From the NCBI GenBank assembly GCA_964434425.1, contig CAYSVH010000025.1, forward strand, positions 1-15,506: a stretch of 15,506 nt of DNA. The letters run 5' to 3'. The position numbers and the translations under genes are program-made. This document shows, piece by piece, positions 1-6,899 of this stretch. The notes under the pieces were generated by a model. It had not been told where the DNA came from. It ran no database searches and saw nothing but the letters and a program-made list of their open reading frames with translations. Position 1 is the first letter of the stretch; every line of letters starts with the position of its first letter. This DNA comes from CALMEC01 sp964434425. Its GTDB lineage: Bacteria; Actinomycetota; Thermoleophilia; Miltoncostaeales; Miltoncostaeaceae.

Positions 1-776
1 CGGTCGAGCAGATCTTCGTCACCGGCAACACCGGCATCGACGCGCTCATGTGGGCGTCGGGGCTGGACATGACCTACCACGACCCGCGCCTGCAGGCGCT
101 CTATGAGAGCGACCACCGGATCGTGGTCGTCACGGCGCACCGCCGCGAGAACTGGGGCGCGGGCCTCGAGGGCATCGCCGAGGGCGTCGCCGGACTGGCC
201 GCCCTCGACCCGGACGTCCACTACGTCCTGCCGGTCCACCCGAACCCGCAGGTCAAGGAGGTGCTCGCCCGCCGGCTGTCCGGCCTGGACAACGTGCTGC
301 TCATCGAGCCCCTGGGGTACGCGACGTTCGCGAAGCTCCTGGGCCGCTGCCACCTGGTCCTCACCGACTCCGGCGGCATCCAGGAGGAGGCGCCCTCGCT
401 GGGCAAGCCCGTCCTGGTGATGCGGGAGAGCACCGAGCGCACCGAGGGCGTCTCGGCCGGCACCCTGCGCCTCGTCGGCACCGACCCCGCGCGCATCGTC
501 GAGGAGGGCCGGCGCCTGCTGGAGGACCCGGTCGCCTACGCGGGCATGTCGCAGGCCGAGAACCCGTACGGCGACGGCCGGGCCGCCGAGCGGATCGTGG
601 CCGCCCTGGAGCACATCCTCATCGGAGGCCCGGCGCCCGCGCCGTTCGGTCCAGGCTACGACCGGGCCGTGGTCGGCCGGGCCGCCGGACCGCAGTTCTC
701 AACGCTCACCGGTGTGCAGCGGCCCACCGCACCGCCCCACGGCGTGCCGACCGTCCCCGACGACGCCCCGGTGTGA
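1..776 (+). CDS. wecB: UDP-N-acetylglucosamine 2-epimerase, C-terminal part (5' end outside window)
   Basis: The reading frame is open from base 3 and ends at TGA 774-776, so the N-terminal part of the gene lies upstream of the window. The enzyme interconverts UDP-GlcNAc and UDP-ManNAc in the cytoplasm, supplying ManNAc for surface polysaccharides. Visible family motifs, in order: VTGNTGID, VTAHRREN (its His matches catalytic His213 of E. coli WecB), PVHPNP, LTDSGGIQEEAPSLGKP and MRESTERTEG, the uridine-nucleotide-binding end, where most relatives have TERPE. After the last conserved helix (about AALEHIL) comes a tail of roughly 50 residues rich in Pro, Gly and Ala that is not part of the enzyme fold. 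The stop overlaps the GTG of the glycosyltransferase gene by 4 bases, so the two are translationally coupled. Family assignment is firm; the exact pathway is inferred. Confidence 0.93.
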   Translation, partial: VEQIFVTGNTGIDALMWASGLDMTYHDPRLQALYESDHRIVVVTAHRRENWGAGLEGIAEGVAGLAALDPDVHYVLPVHPNPQVKEVLARRLSGLDNVLLIEPLGYATFAKLLGRCHLVLTDSGGIQEEAPSLGKPVLVMRESTERTEGVSAGTLRLVGTDPARIVEEGRRLLEDPVAYAGMSQAENPYGDGRAAERIVAALEHILIGGPAPAPFGPGYDRAVVGRAAGPQFSTLTGVQRPTAPPHGVPTVPDDAPV

Positions 777-2074
777 TCGGTCTCTTCGACGGCCTCCCGG
801 CCGGCTGGCAGGTCTACTTCACCGTCGCCCTGGTGGTGGTGCTGGTCATGCTCGCGTGGACCACGCTGCTGTTCGTCCGCTCGGCCCGGCAGCTGGCGAT
901 GAGCCGCAGCGCCGACACCGACGCCTTCGTGTGGGTCTTCCTCGTCCCGGCCCTCAACGAGGAGCGCACGATCGCCGACAGCGTGTCGCGGCTCTTGGCC
1001 CTCCCGATCAACCGGCGCCTCATCGTGGTGATCGACGACGGGTCCACCGACGACACTCCGCGGATCCTCGCCGGCTTCGACCACCCCGACCTCCTGGTCA
1101 TCCGCCGCGATCACCCCGACGCCCAGCGCGGGAAGGCCGCGGCGCTCAACCAGGCGTACCGGCTGCTCACCTACGACCTGACCATGGCGGAGCGCGAGGA
1201 CACGATGGTGACCGTGGTGGACGCCGACGGCCGGCTGGCCGCGGACGCCCCGGCCCGCGCCGCCACCCACTTCGCCGATCCCCGGGTGGGAGGGGTCCAG
1301 TCGCAGGTGCGGATCTACAACCGCTCGCGGTTCTTCACCTGGATGCAGGACATCGAGTTCGGCGTCTACGGGCGGCTGTTCCAGGCCGGCCGCAACGGCT
1401 GGGGCACCGCCGGGATGGGCGGCAACGGGCAGTTCAACCGCCTGGCGGCCCTCGACGCCATCGCCGACGACGAGGGGCCGTGGCAGGACCGGCTGACCGA
1501 GGACCAGGACCTGGGCCTGCGCCTGCTGGCCGCCGGCTGGCACGGCCGTCAGGAACTGGTCGGCGCGGTCGACCAGCAGGGCCTGCCACGGCTGCGTCCG
1601 CTGCTTCGCCAGCGCACCCGGTGGTCGCAGGGCAACCTGCAGTCAATGGACCTCCTCCGTGATGTCTGGCGCTCACCGTTCCCGCTACTGGCCCGGCTGG
1701 AGCTCTTCGCCTACCTGCTCATGCCGGTGTGGCAGGGCATCGTCGGGGTCGCCTTCATCGCCGCCGTGATCCTGGCCGCCTTCGGTGGCGTGCCGCTGTG
1801 GGGAGACGGCCCCACCTGGGAGCTGGGCGTCATCTACCTGCTCGGCTTCGGCGGGACGGTCATGGGCTGCATCGCCGCCCGGCGCGGCATGGGATGGCTG
1901 GGTCCGCTCCGCGGGTTCCTCGTCGGCCACGTCTATGCGTTCTACTCGCTGCTGCTCTGGCCGGTCCTGGTCCGCTCGCTCCTCCGCCACCTCACGCGGC
2001 GCGAGGGCTGGGCGAAGACGGCGCGCGAGCCGGTGGGAGAGGGGATGACCACGGCCGGGGTGCCGAGCGCCTGA
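773..2074 (+). CDS. Membrane-bound processive family-2 glycosyltransferase (BcsA/HasA/PgaC-like)
   Basis: 433 aa. The GTG start overlaps the wecB stop (GTGA). Residues about 13-35 form a membrane helix, followed by a cytoplasmic GT-A domain: PALNEE (59-64), DDGSTDDT (88-95, UDP binding), DAD (150-152, metal), TEDQDL (242-247, the general base) and QRTRW (280-284, the QxxRW motif of processive synthases). Three or four membrane helices follow between about 303 and 410, which would form the export channel. The order helix, D-DxD-TED-QxxRW, helices is that of synthases that polymerise and extrude a chain (cellulose, hyaluronan, poly-GlcNAc). Coupling to a UDP-GlcNAc 2-epimerase suggests that ManNAc or GlcNAc is a substrate, but the sugar cannot be read from the sequence. 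No PilZ domain is present, so direct cyclic-di-GMP control is not indicated. Confidence 0.88.
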   Translation: MIGLFDGLPAGWQVYFTVALVVVLVMLAWTTLLFVRSARQLAMSRSADTDAFVWVFLVPALNEERTIADSVSRLLALPINRRLIVVIDDGSTDDTPRILAGFDHPDLLVIRRDHPDAQRGKAAALNQAYRLLTYDLTMAEREDTMVTVVDADGRLAADAPARAATHFADPRVGGVQSQVRIYNRSRFFTWMQDIEFGVYGRLFQAGRNGWGTAGMGGNGQFNRLAALDAIADDEGPWQDRLTEDQDLGLRLLAAGWHGRQELVGAVDQQGLPRLRPLLRQRTRWSQGNLQSMDLLRDVWRSPFPLLARLELFAYLLMPVWQGIVGVAFIAAVILAAFGGVPLWGDGPTWELGVIYLLGFGGTVMGCIAARRGMGWLGPLRGFLVGHVYAFYSLLLWPVLVRSLLRHLTRREGWAKTAREPVGEGMTTAGVPSA

Positions 2075-2336
2075 CCGGTCCGGTGGGGGCCGCGACCGAA
2101 GCCCGGTTACGGGGCCGGTCGTGTGGTCGCGTCGGTTCGCACCTCCTGGGAGATCCCGGGCTCCTGACGACGAGGGCCGCCGCCCGATCCTCACAAGCGG
2201 TCGGAGCGTCCGTTCCACGAGGCGCGTGAACAGCCGGTGCGCGTCTGGTGGCGAAACCCCTCGGCCTCTTGCGCGTCCACGTCGCCTGCGCAACGCTCGC
2301 CGCGTACAGATACCGAAGAACGGAAGGAACGACAGC

Positions 2337-2645
2337 ATGGCAACAGTGTCTGCCGGAGTTTTCGTCGAGCGTGCCATCGCATGGGTGCGGTCCGCCTACC
2401 CCGACGGGGTCCCCACCGCCGACCGCATGGGGCTCATCCGCGTGCTGAACGAACGCCTCACCCAGGACGAGATGGACGCCCTGACCGCGGTCCTGCCGGA
2501 CGTCATCGGCTATGGCCCGGTGGCCGAGAGCGCCGATGCGAAGGACCTGCGCGCGAGGTTCGCCGCCAACGTCACGCCCATCGATCGCTACCGCGTCGCG
2601 GGACGACTCGCCGCGGGAGGCTGGCCGCTCGCCGACATCGCGTAG
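2337..2645 (+). CDS. DUF3349 family small protein
   Basis: 102 aa, starting at ATG 2337 behind GGAAGG (2322-2327, 9 bases upstream). The sequence fits the actinobacterial DUF3349 family: an N-terminal helix FVERAIAWVRSAYPDGVPTADRMGLIRVL, the segment RLTQDEMDAL, and a C-terminal helix ending RLAAGGWPLAD. The family is known from structural genomics of mycobacteria as a small all-helical, HTH-like fold with no established function. The protein has no signal peptide, membrane helix or cysteine. It is preceded by a 262-bp non-coding gap and followed by a 158-bp gap, so it is probably a single-gene transcript. The fit rests on the pattern of conserved residues from memory; function is unknown. Confidence 0.75.
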   Translation: MATVSAGVFVERAIAWVRSAYPDGVPTADRMGLIRVLNERLTQDEMDALTAVLPDVIGYGPVAESADAKDLRARFAANVTPIDRYRVAGRLAAGGWPLADIA

Positions 2646-2791
2646 CGCACCTCGGCGCGGCACCTGCGCCGACCGAGGAGAACGTCACGCCCGGGGCAGG
2701 TACCGCGATGGTGGGGGAGACGGCGTGCGTCTCGGTGCCTGACCCGCAGCGTGACCGGTGTTCCCGGTGCCGCTGCTGCCGGCGCACGGAC

Positions 2792-2797
2792 TAGCAT
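2792..2797 (+). promoter_or_regulatory. -10 box of a leaderless promoter
   Basis: TAGCAT is followed by 6 bases and then ATG 2804. This TAnnnT-N6/7-start arrangement places the transcription start at or next to the start codon, a common actinobacterial leaderless layout. There is no Shine-Dalgarno sequence before this ATG and no clear -35 box. Confidence 0.55.
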
Positions 2798-2803
2798 GCG
2801 GCC

Positions 2804-3649
2804 ATGGCATCGACCGACGCGGTCATCGAGTCCGACGGCGAGGACACCCCGAACGCCGGGGACGAGGCGTTCGAACGCATGATGCGCCGGCTCGAGGCGG
2901 TCGGCGTGCTCACCGAATCGCGCCGGATGGAGGGCGTCGCGGAGCAGTCCATGCTCCGCACCCTGGCCACCCCCGACCGGCCGCTCCGCCACCCCGAGGA
3001 TTTCCCCCGTGCGCATCGCGGGCTGGCCCGGGGATTCGAGGCCATCATCGTCAACGGCACCGAACCGCCGACCCTCTCACCGCGCCTCGGGCCGCTCCGT
3101 CCCCTCTTCACCACGCTCGTGGGCCTGGTGTCCACGGCCCTCATCCGCAGCCAGACCCGAGCGCTCCTCAACACCATCCGGCGGATGTACGCGCTGCGGG
3201 AGGCCAACTCCGAGTGGGGCAGCCCCGAGCACCGCATGCTGACCGGGGCGCGCACGCAGCTGCAGACCCTGTCCGAGGATGTCAACGGAGGCCGGTTCGG
3301 GCTTCCGCTGTTCCTTCTCAGCGGTGCCTTCCTGTCGGGCCTCATCAGCGCCTCACGGACGCTGCTCGATCCGGTGCTCCACGACCGGCTGCTCTCGGCA
3401 GTCCTGGTCATGGTCGTCGTCATCCTGCTGGTCCTGGTCGCCGGCATCGTGCTTCTGGGGACGTCCATCGCCCGCATGCGCATCCGCCTCGCGCTCAAGG
3501 CACCGATCGACACCCTGTACCGCACCATCGGATCGACGGGGAGGCAACCGCGCGACCGCTGCTACACGGTCGCCTTCGTGGCGCTCGTGCTGTTCGTGTT
3601 CGCGGCGATCGCCATCCCCAGCGGTGTGTACCTGCTACTGCATCGTTGA
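2804..3649 (+). CDS. Hypothetical multi-pass membrane protein
   Basis: 281 aa; not recognised as a named family. The first ~95 residues are hydrophilic and charged (acidic start, then a helix with MMRRLEAVG). A moderately hydrophobic segment lies at about 103-116. Three strong membrane helices follow at about 165-185 (GLPLFLLSGAFLSGLISA), 196-220 (very Val/Leu rich) and 255-278, with a basic loop IARMRIRLALKAP after the second, which by the positive-inside rule should face the cytoplasm. No catalytic motif is visible. The start is chosen because ATG 2804 sits 6 bases after a TAGCAT -10 box and has no Shine-Dalgarno sequence. Its 3' end overlaps that of the convergent hydrolase gene by 15 bases. 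Confidence 0.75.
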   Translation: MASTDAVIESDGEDTPNAGDEAFERMMRRLEAVGVLTESRRMEGVAEQSMLRTLATPDRPLRHPEDFPRAHRGLARGFEAIIVNGTEPPTLSPRLGPLRPLFTTLVGLVSTALIRSQTRALLNTIRRMYALREANSEWGSPEHRMLTGARTQLQTLSEDVNGGRFGLPLFLLSGAFLSGLISASRTLLDPVLHDRLLSAVLVMVVVILLVLVAGIVLLGTSIARMRIRLALKAPIDTLYRTIGSTGRQPRDRCYTVAFVALVLFVFAAIAIPSGVYLLLHR

Positions 3650-4630
3650 CCCGACGCTCGCGAACGCGAACGGCTCCGCCTCCACCATCTCGACGGTGAC
3701 GTCCCCGGCGCGGCCCTGCTTCGTCATCGCGGCCACATCCAGCCGACGGCTCTTCGCACCCTCGCTGAAATCGATGTTCTTCATCTGGATCCAGAAGACG
3801 CCCGGTGACTGCGCGGAGTCGAAGAAGTAGACGAGGCCCTTCTGGTCGGAGACCGTGCGCCAGATGGTGGACGAGATGTTCGGCTGGTCCGGGGTGGTGA
3901 TGCCGTAGGGCACCGAGACGTTGCGGATGACGCTGAAGACGCCGGCCACGGCCGTGTACTGGTCCTCCACCTGCGGGATGGCGTTGACGTAGAACCGGGC
4001 CCGGGCGAAGCGGTCCGCCGCGCGGTTGGTGCCGGGGAGCATCACGGTCCCGCCGATCTCCTCCCAGTACTTCGCGATGGCCAGCTGCTCCTCGAACACC
4101 GGTGAGTTGGTCATCACCTGGTAGTCGGGGCTGTGGTGGATGACGAGCCTGCCGTCGATGTACTCGAAGATCGCGCTGTCGCCCGTCGCGTCGGAGAGCG
4201 AGAGGTGGACCGTCGCGAGCCGGTCCTGGTCCGGCATCGCGTCCGTGACCACCACGAACTCCTCCTTGGCGAACTCCTCCACCGCCTCAGCGACCGTGGC
4301 GAAGTTGTCGAGGGCGTACTGGGGCCACGCCGACAGCGCCAGGACCGGGCGCCCGTCGTCGATCGACGGATACGAGGACTCCACGAGCCAGAGCACGTTG
4401 GCCACGAGCCCGGCCTCGTTCATGCCGTCGGTGGTCGCGATGTCGTAACCGCTCGCGATGACGCTTCCGTAGCGTGACGTCCAGGTGATGGACCGGTCAC
4501 CCGCGGCGCCGTCGCGTTCGAGTCCGCGCGGGAACACCCAGAGACTGGTGGGAAGCTCCGACTTCCAGTCCATCGTCCGCGTGGTGATCACTCGGCCACC
4601 GTCGCCCTTGTAGACAAGTCTCGTGCACAT
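3635..4630 (-). CDS. Choloylglycine hydrolase / penicillin V acylase family Ntn-hydrolase
   Basis: 331 aa. Members hydrolyse linear amide C-N bonds (conjugated bile salts, penicillin V or N-acyl homoserine lactones). The start is fixed by mechanism: ATG 4630 is followed directly by TGC, so removing Met exposes Cys2 as the N-terminal nucleophile, and GAGG lies 8 bases upstream. An upstream in-frame ATG would bury the Cys. Counting from this Met, Cys2, Arg18, Asp21 and Asn175 (in MTNSP) fall at the same numbers as the catalytic set of bifidobacterial bile salt hydrolase. GMNEAG (Asn71) and Arg207 (in DRF) are the likely remaining site residues. No signal peptide follows the nucleophile, so a cytoplasmic enzyme is expected. 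The substrate cannot be told: in a non-gut actinomycete, acyl-lactone or other N-acyl amide cleavage is as likely as bile salt hydrolysis. Confidence 0.88.
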   Translation of the reverse strand: MCTRLVYKGDGGRVITTRTMDWKSELPTSLWVFPRGLERDGAAGDRSITWTSRYGSVIASGYDIATTDGMNEAGLVANVLWLVESSYPSIDDGRPVLALSAWPQYALDNFATVAEAVEEFAKEEFVVVTDAMPDQDRLATVHLSLSDATGDSAIFEYIDGRLVIHHSPDYQVMTNSPVFEEQLAIAKYWEEIGGTVMLPGTNRAADRFARARFYVNAIPQVEDQYTAVAGVFSVIRNVSVPYGITTPDQPNISSTIWRTVSDQKGLVYFFDSAQSPGVFWIQMKNIDFSEGAKSRRLDVAAMTKQGRAGDVTVEMVEAEPFAFASVGSTMQ

Positions 4631-5017
4631 CGTCGGGACCTCGATTCGGTTCTCGGAGCGGTGTCCACTCCGTGTTGCCAACGCATGTCACGGCAACTAT
4701 ATGTGCGTCCCTGTCCGCTGGATAGTCGTCGGCCGCGGATGAGCGTGCCTGCCGTGCGTGCAGGGGGCGGGCCGTCGGATGAGATGGGCCTGTCGTGCGT
4801 TCGTGGCGGGGAGGAGCGCCGGTGCTCCCTCGGCTGCGCGGTCGGAGAACGGCCTGCTCGCGGACGGAAGTCGCGACGTTCGATCCAGCGGCCGGATGAG
4901 TCGCCATGGGGGACCGGATTGGGTCTCGGCCTCGTCGGGTACATCGGTTTCAGGGGGTGTGGTGTCTCCCCCTAGCTACTCGTACAAGTAATTGGTTAGT
5001 GGCGTGCTTGCCGGCCC
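4631..5017. other. Non-coding gap upstream of the hydrolase gene
   Basis: 387 bp between the methyltransferase stop and the hydrolase start, with no credible gene on either strand. It holds a possible minus-strand -10 box (4696-4701), an interrupted dyad GTTGCC (4674-4679)/GGCAAC (4692-4697) next to it, a small hairpin GGAGC/GCTCC (4813-4828), and an AT-richer patch with a 14-bp near-palindrome (4977-4990). Confidence 0.5.
4696..4701 (-). promoter_or_regulatory. Possible -10 box of the hydrolase gene
   Basis: The minus strand reads TATAGT here, the best -10 match in the gap, giving a leader of about 60 bases before ATG 4630. The spacing to a -35 box is unclear. The dyad GTTGCC-N12-GGCAAC (4674-4697) begins within the box and covers the expected start of transcription, so it is a candidate operator. 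Confidence 0.35.
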
Positions 5018-5827
5018 TCAGCGAGTCCTCAGTTCCCAGAGCGCGAGTGCCGCGGCCGATGCCACGTTCAGGGAACTCACTCCGGCGGCCATCGGGATCC
5101 GGACCCGCACGTCGGCCAGATCGCGGGTGGTCTGGCCGAGGCCGTCGCCCTCAGTGCCGAGGACGAGGGCGATGCGGTCGGGCGGGTCCGCAGCGAACCG
5201 GTCGATGGGGACGGAGTCGTCGGACAGTTCGAGCGCGACAACGGTGAACCCCGCCTCGCGCACGCTCGCGACGCCGGCGGGCCACGGCGTGATGCGGGTC
5301 CACGGCACCTGGAAGACGGTGCCCATCGAGACACGGATCGAACGACGGTAGAGCGGGTCGGCACAGTGCGGGGTGACGAGCACGGCGTCGGCGCCGAGGG
5401 CGGCGACGGAGCGGATGATGGCGCCCACGTTGGTGTGGCCGGTGAGGTCCTCCAGGATGACGATGCGGCGGGCGCCGTCGATGACGGCGGCGAGGTCGGG
5501 GAGAGGCGGCCGGTGCATGCTGGCGATCGCGCCGCGGTGCACGTCGTAGCCGGTGATCCGCTCCATGAGCGCGTCGGGGGCGACGTAGAGCGGGGCGTCG
5601 CCGATCGGGAGATCGCGGCAGTCGGGCAGGCGCGACTCGCTCACCAGCATCGCGCGCGGTCTGTGGCCGGCGTCGAGGGCGCGCCCGATGACCACCGCGC
5701 CCTCGGCGAGGTAGAGCCCGCGCTCGGTCTCCAGCTTCTTGCGGAGGTTCAGGTCCTTGAGCCGGATGAAGTCGTCGAGGCGGGGATCGGAGGGGTCGTC
5801 GACGCGGGTGATGCGGGGATCGGGCAT
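5018..5827 (-). CDS. SpoU/TrmH family RNA 2'-O-methyltransferase
   Basis: 269 aa. SPOUT enzymes transfer a methyl group from S-adenosylmethionine to the ribose 2'-OH of tRNA or rRNA. The N-terminal ~110 residues resemble the RNA-binding SpoU_sub_bind domain (RLKDLNLRKKLETERGLYLAEG). The catalytic knot follows with all three SPOUT motifs: LEDLTGHTNVGAIIRSVAALGADAVLV (N-G-R), LGTEGDGLGQ, and IPMAAGVSSLNVASAAALALWE. ATG 5827 is chosen because the minus strand has a TACCAT -10 box 6 bases before it and no Shine-Dalgarno sequence; the upstream in-frame extension is low-complexity and unlike the family. The target nucleotide is unknown. The downstream hydrolase gene is 387 bp away, so co-transcription is doubtful. 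Confidence 0.92.
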   Translation of the reverse strand: MPDPRITRVDDPSDPRLDDFIRLKDLNLRKKLETERGLYLAEGAVVIGRALDAGHRPRAMLVSESRLPDCRDLPIGDAPLYVAPDALMERITGYDVHRGAIASMHRPPLPDLAAVIDGARRIVILEDLTGHTNVGAIIRSVAALGADAVLVTPHCADPLYRRSIRVSMGTVFQVPWTRITPWPAGVASVREAGFTVVALELSDDSVPIDRFAADPPDRIALVLGTEGDGLGQTTRDLADVRVRIPMAAGVSSLNVASAAALALWELRTR

Positions 5828-5833
5828 GGAGGG

Positions 5834-5839
5834 ATGGTA
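5834..5839 (-). promoter_or_regulatory. -10 box of a leaderless promoter for the methyltransferase
   Basis: The minus strand reads TACCAT, then 6 bases, then ATG 5827, the same layout as at 2792-2806. The six bases before the ATG are pyrimidine-rich (CCCTCC), so ribosome binding by Shine-Dalgarno pairing is not possible. No convincing -35 box. Confidence 0.55.
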
Positions 5840-5986
5840 TGGGTGTCGGAGATGCTGTCGCGGCGCGCCGCCGGGTTGTCCGGTCGCGGAGGCATGGCGA
5901 CGGGAGGGACGGGGGAGGCACGGTGGAACGGCGAGGCGTTGCGGAAGACTCACAGTCTGTCGCGCATCCTGTGCGGGTCCGCGTCG

Positions 5987-5992
5987 TACGGT
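5987..5992 (+). promoter_or_regulatory. Possible -10 box of the two-gene cassette
   Basis: TACGGT on the plus strand would start transcription near 5999. That leaves a leader of about 30 bases containing the GGGAGG ribosome-binding site (6015-6020) of the first gene. The -35 region is not recognisable. Confidence 0.35.
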
Positions 5993-6029
5993 GGGGTCGT
6001 GGAACACCATCGAAGGGAGGCAGGACCGT

Positions 6030-6362
6030 GTGGAGGAGACGACGGGCTGGGATCGTCATCCGGACGGGGCCGTCGATGAACGGCTCTCGGTTCCCGTGTC
6101 ATTCGGTCGGCGGCTGCATTTTCGGTGGCGCTACGATCGGCGAGGCCGTCTGGTCGACTACGCCGTTGTCCTCACCGGGGTCGATGAGGGCGAGATCGTC
6201 CGGGCGGATATGGCCCACGGGATCCCGGAGATCCACCGGAGGGGCGGCGTCGCGCGTGCGACCGGACGCGCGATCCGAACGCATGCCGACGTGCAGCATG
6301 CGTTCGCCCGTGACTCGGATGTTGTCGCGGAGTACGCTGAACGTCACCCCGACGTTCAGTAG
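6030..6362 (+). CDS. Small uncharacterised protein with an RADMAHG-PEIHR motif
   Basis: 110 aa. The start is GTG 6030, with GGGAGG (6015-6020) 9 bases upstream; another GTG at 6028 is out of frame. Visible: a beta-rich middle (VPVSFGRRLHFRWRYDRRGRLVDYAVVLTG), then VRADMAHGIPEIHRR at 57-71, then a charged helical C terminus. The arrangement 'RW-Y-x-GRLVDYxVVL ... VRxDxAHGxPxxHR' recalls small proteins annotated as DUF7718-like, and more distantly TumE-type (DUF6516) toxins with a YDN/H..H core. Neither match can be confirmed here. Codon use is less GC-biased than in neighbouring genes. It lies 35 bases before a second small gene, so the two are probably one operon. Function unknown. Confidence 0.65.
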   Translation: MEETTGWDRHPDGAVDERLSVPVSFGRRLHFRWRYDRRGRLVDYAVVLTGVDEGEIVRADMAHGIPEIHRRGGVARATGRAIRTHADVQHAFARDSDVVAEYAERHPDVQ

Positions 6363-6397
6363 AGCAGTCGGTCGAGTTACCGCGCGAGGTGGTGGAG

Positions 6398-6814
6398 ATG
6401 GCTGTCAACGCACCAAACGATGTCCGCAGAGCGGTACGGCTCTTCGAGGAACCGTGGTTCCGTAACAGCCTTGCGGGGCGCAACAGAGATGGCGAGCGCG
6501 TCCTCATCGCCGCCGACAACGACACGCCGCTCGGCGAGGTGCTGGATGCCATTGCGCGCGAGGGAGATGCGGGCAACCTCGTCGTCTTTCACGATGGCGC
6601 GGTGACGATTCTCGTACTGGAGAGATTCGATCCCGACGCGGCCCACGTCGTCCGCGACAGGATCGCAATCGATGAGGACGGCACGGTCGCGACGCTGATC
6701 GACGTCTGCAGGTCCGCGGCGGGCGGCGGCGATGTCCGATTGACGGTCGGGTACAACGGGTCCTGTCAGGGGATACGGGTCGCGGGCTTCCAGCACGAGG
6801 CCGTCGCAGCCTGA
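6398..6814 (+). CDS. Uncharacterised 138-aa protein, second gene of the small cassette
   Basis: 138 aa. ATG 6398 is preferred, with GAGG (6386-6389) 8 bases upstream; GTG 6389 in the same frame is possible. The protein is acidic and appears alpha/beta: an N-terminal helix (DVRRAVRLFEEPWFRNSL), a segment ERVLIAADNDTPLGEVLDAIAREGDAGNLVVFHDGAVTILVLERFD, then a C-terminal part ending VRLTVGYNGSCQGIRVAGFQHEAVAA. It has no membrane helix, helix-turn-helix or known catalytic motif, and I do not recognise the family. The close spacing to the preceding small gene suggests joint function; a toxin-antitoxin or immunity role would be speculation. It converges on the broken LysR gene 85 bp downstream. A weak inverted repeat CCCGC (6863-6867)/GCGGG (6878-6882) lies between them. 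Confidence 0.65.
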   Translation: MAVNAPNDVRRAVRLFEEPWFRNSLAGRNRDGERVLIAADNDTPLGEVLDAIAREGDAGNLVVFHDGAVTILVLERFDPDAAHVVRDRIAIDEDGTVATLIDVCRSAAGGGDVRLTVGYNGSCQGIRVAGFQHEAVAA

Positions 6815-6899
6815 GTCTCCGGATGAGCGGACCATGCGGTCCGGTGGATCCCGCGCAGACGGCCCGCATCGTCACAAGCGGGTGTCATGCGGTCACCCC

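Noticed and set aside
2075..2336. Additional small gene between the glycosyltransferase and the DUF3349 gene
   Set aside because: Open frames there lack ribosome sites and have shadow-like Arg/Pro/Ala-rich translations.
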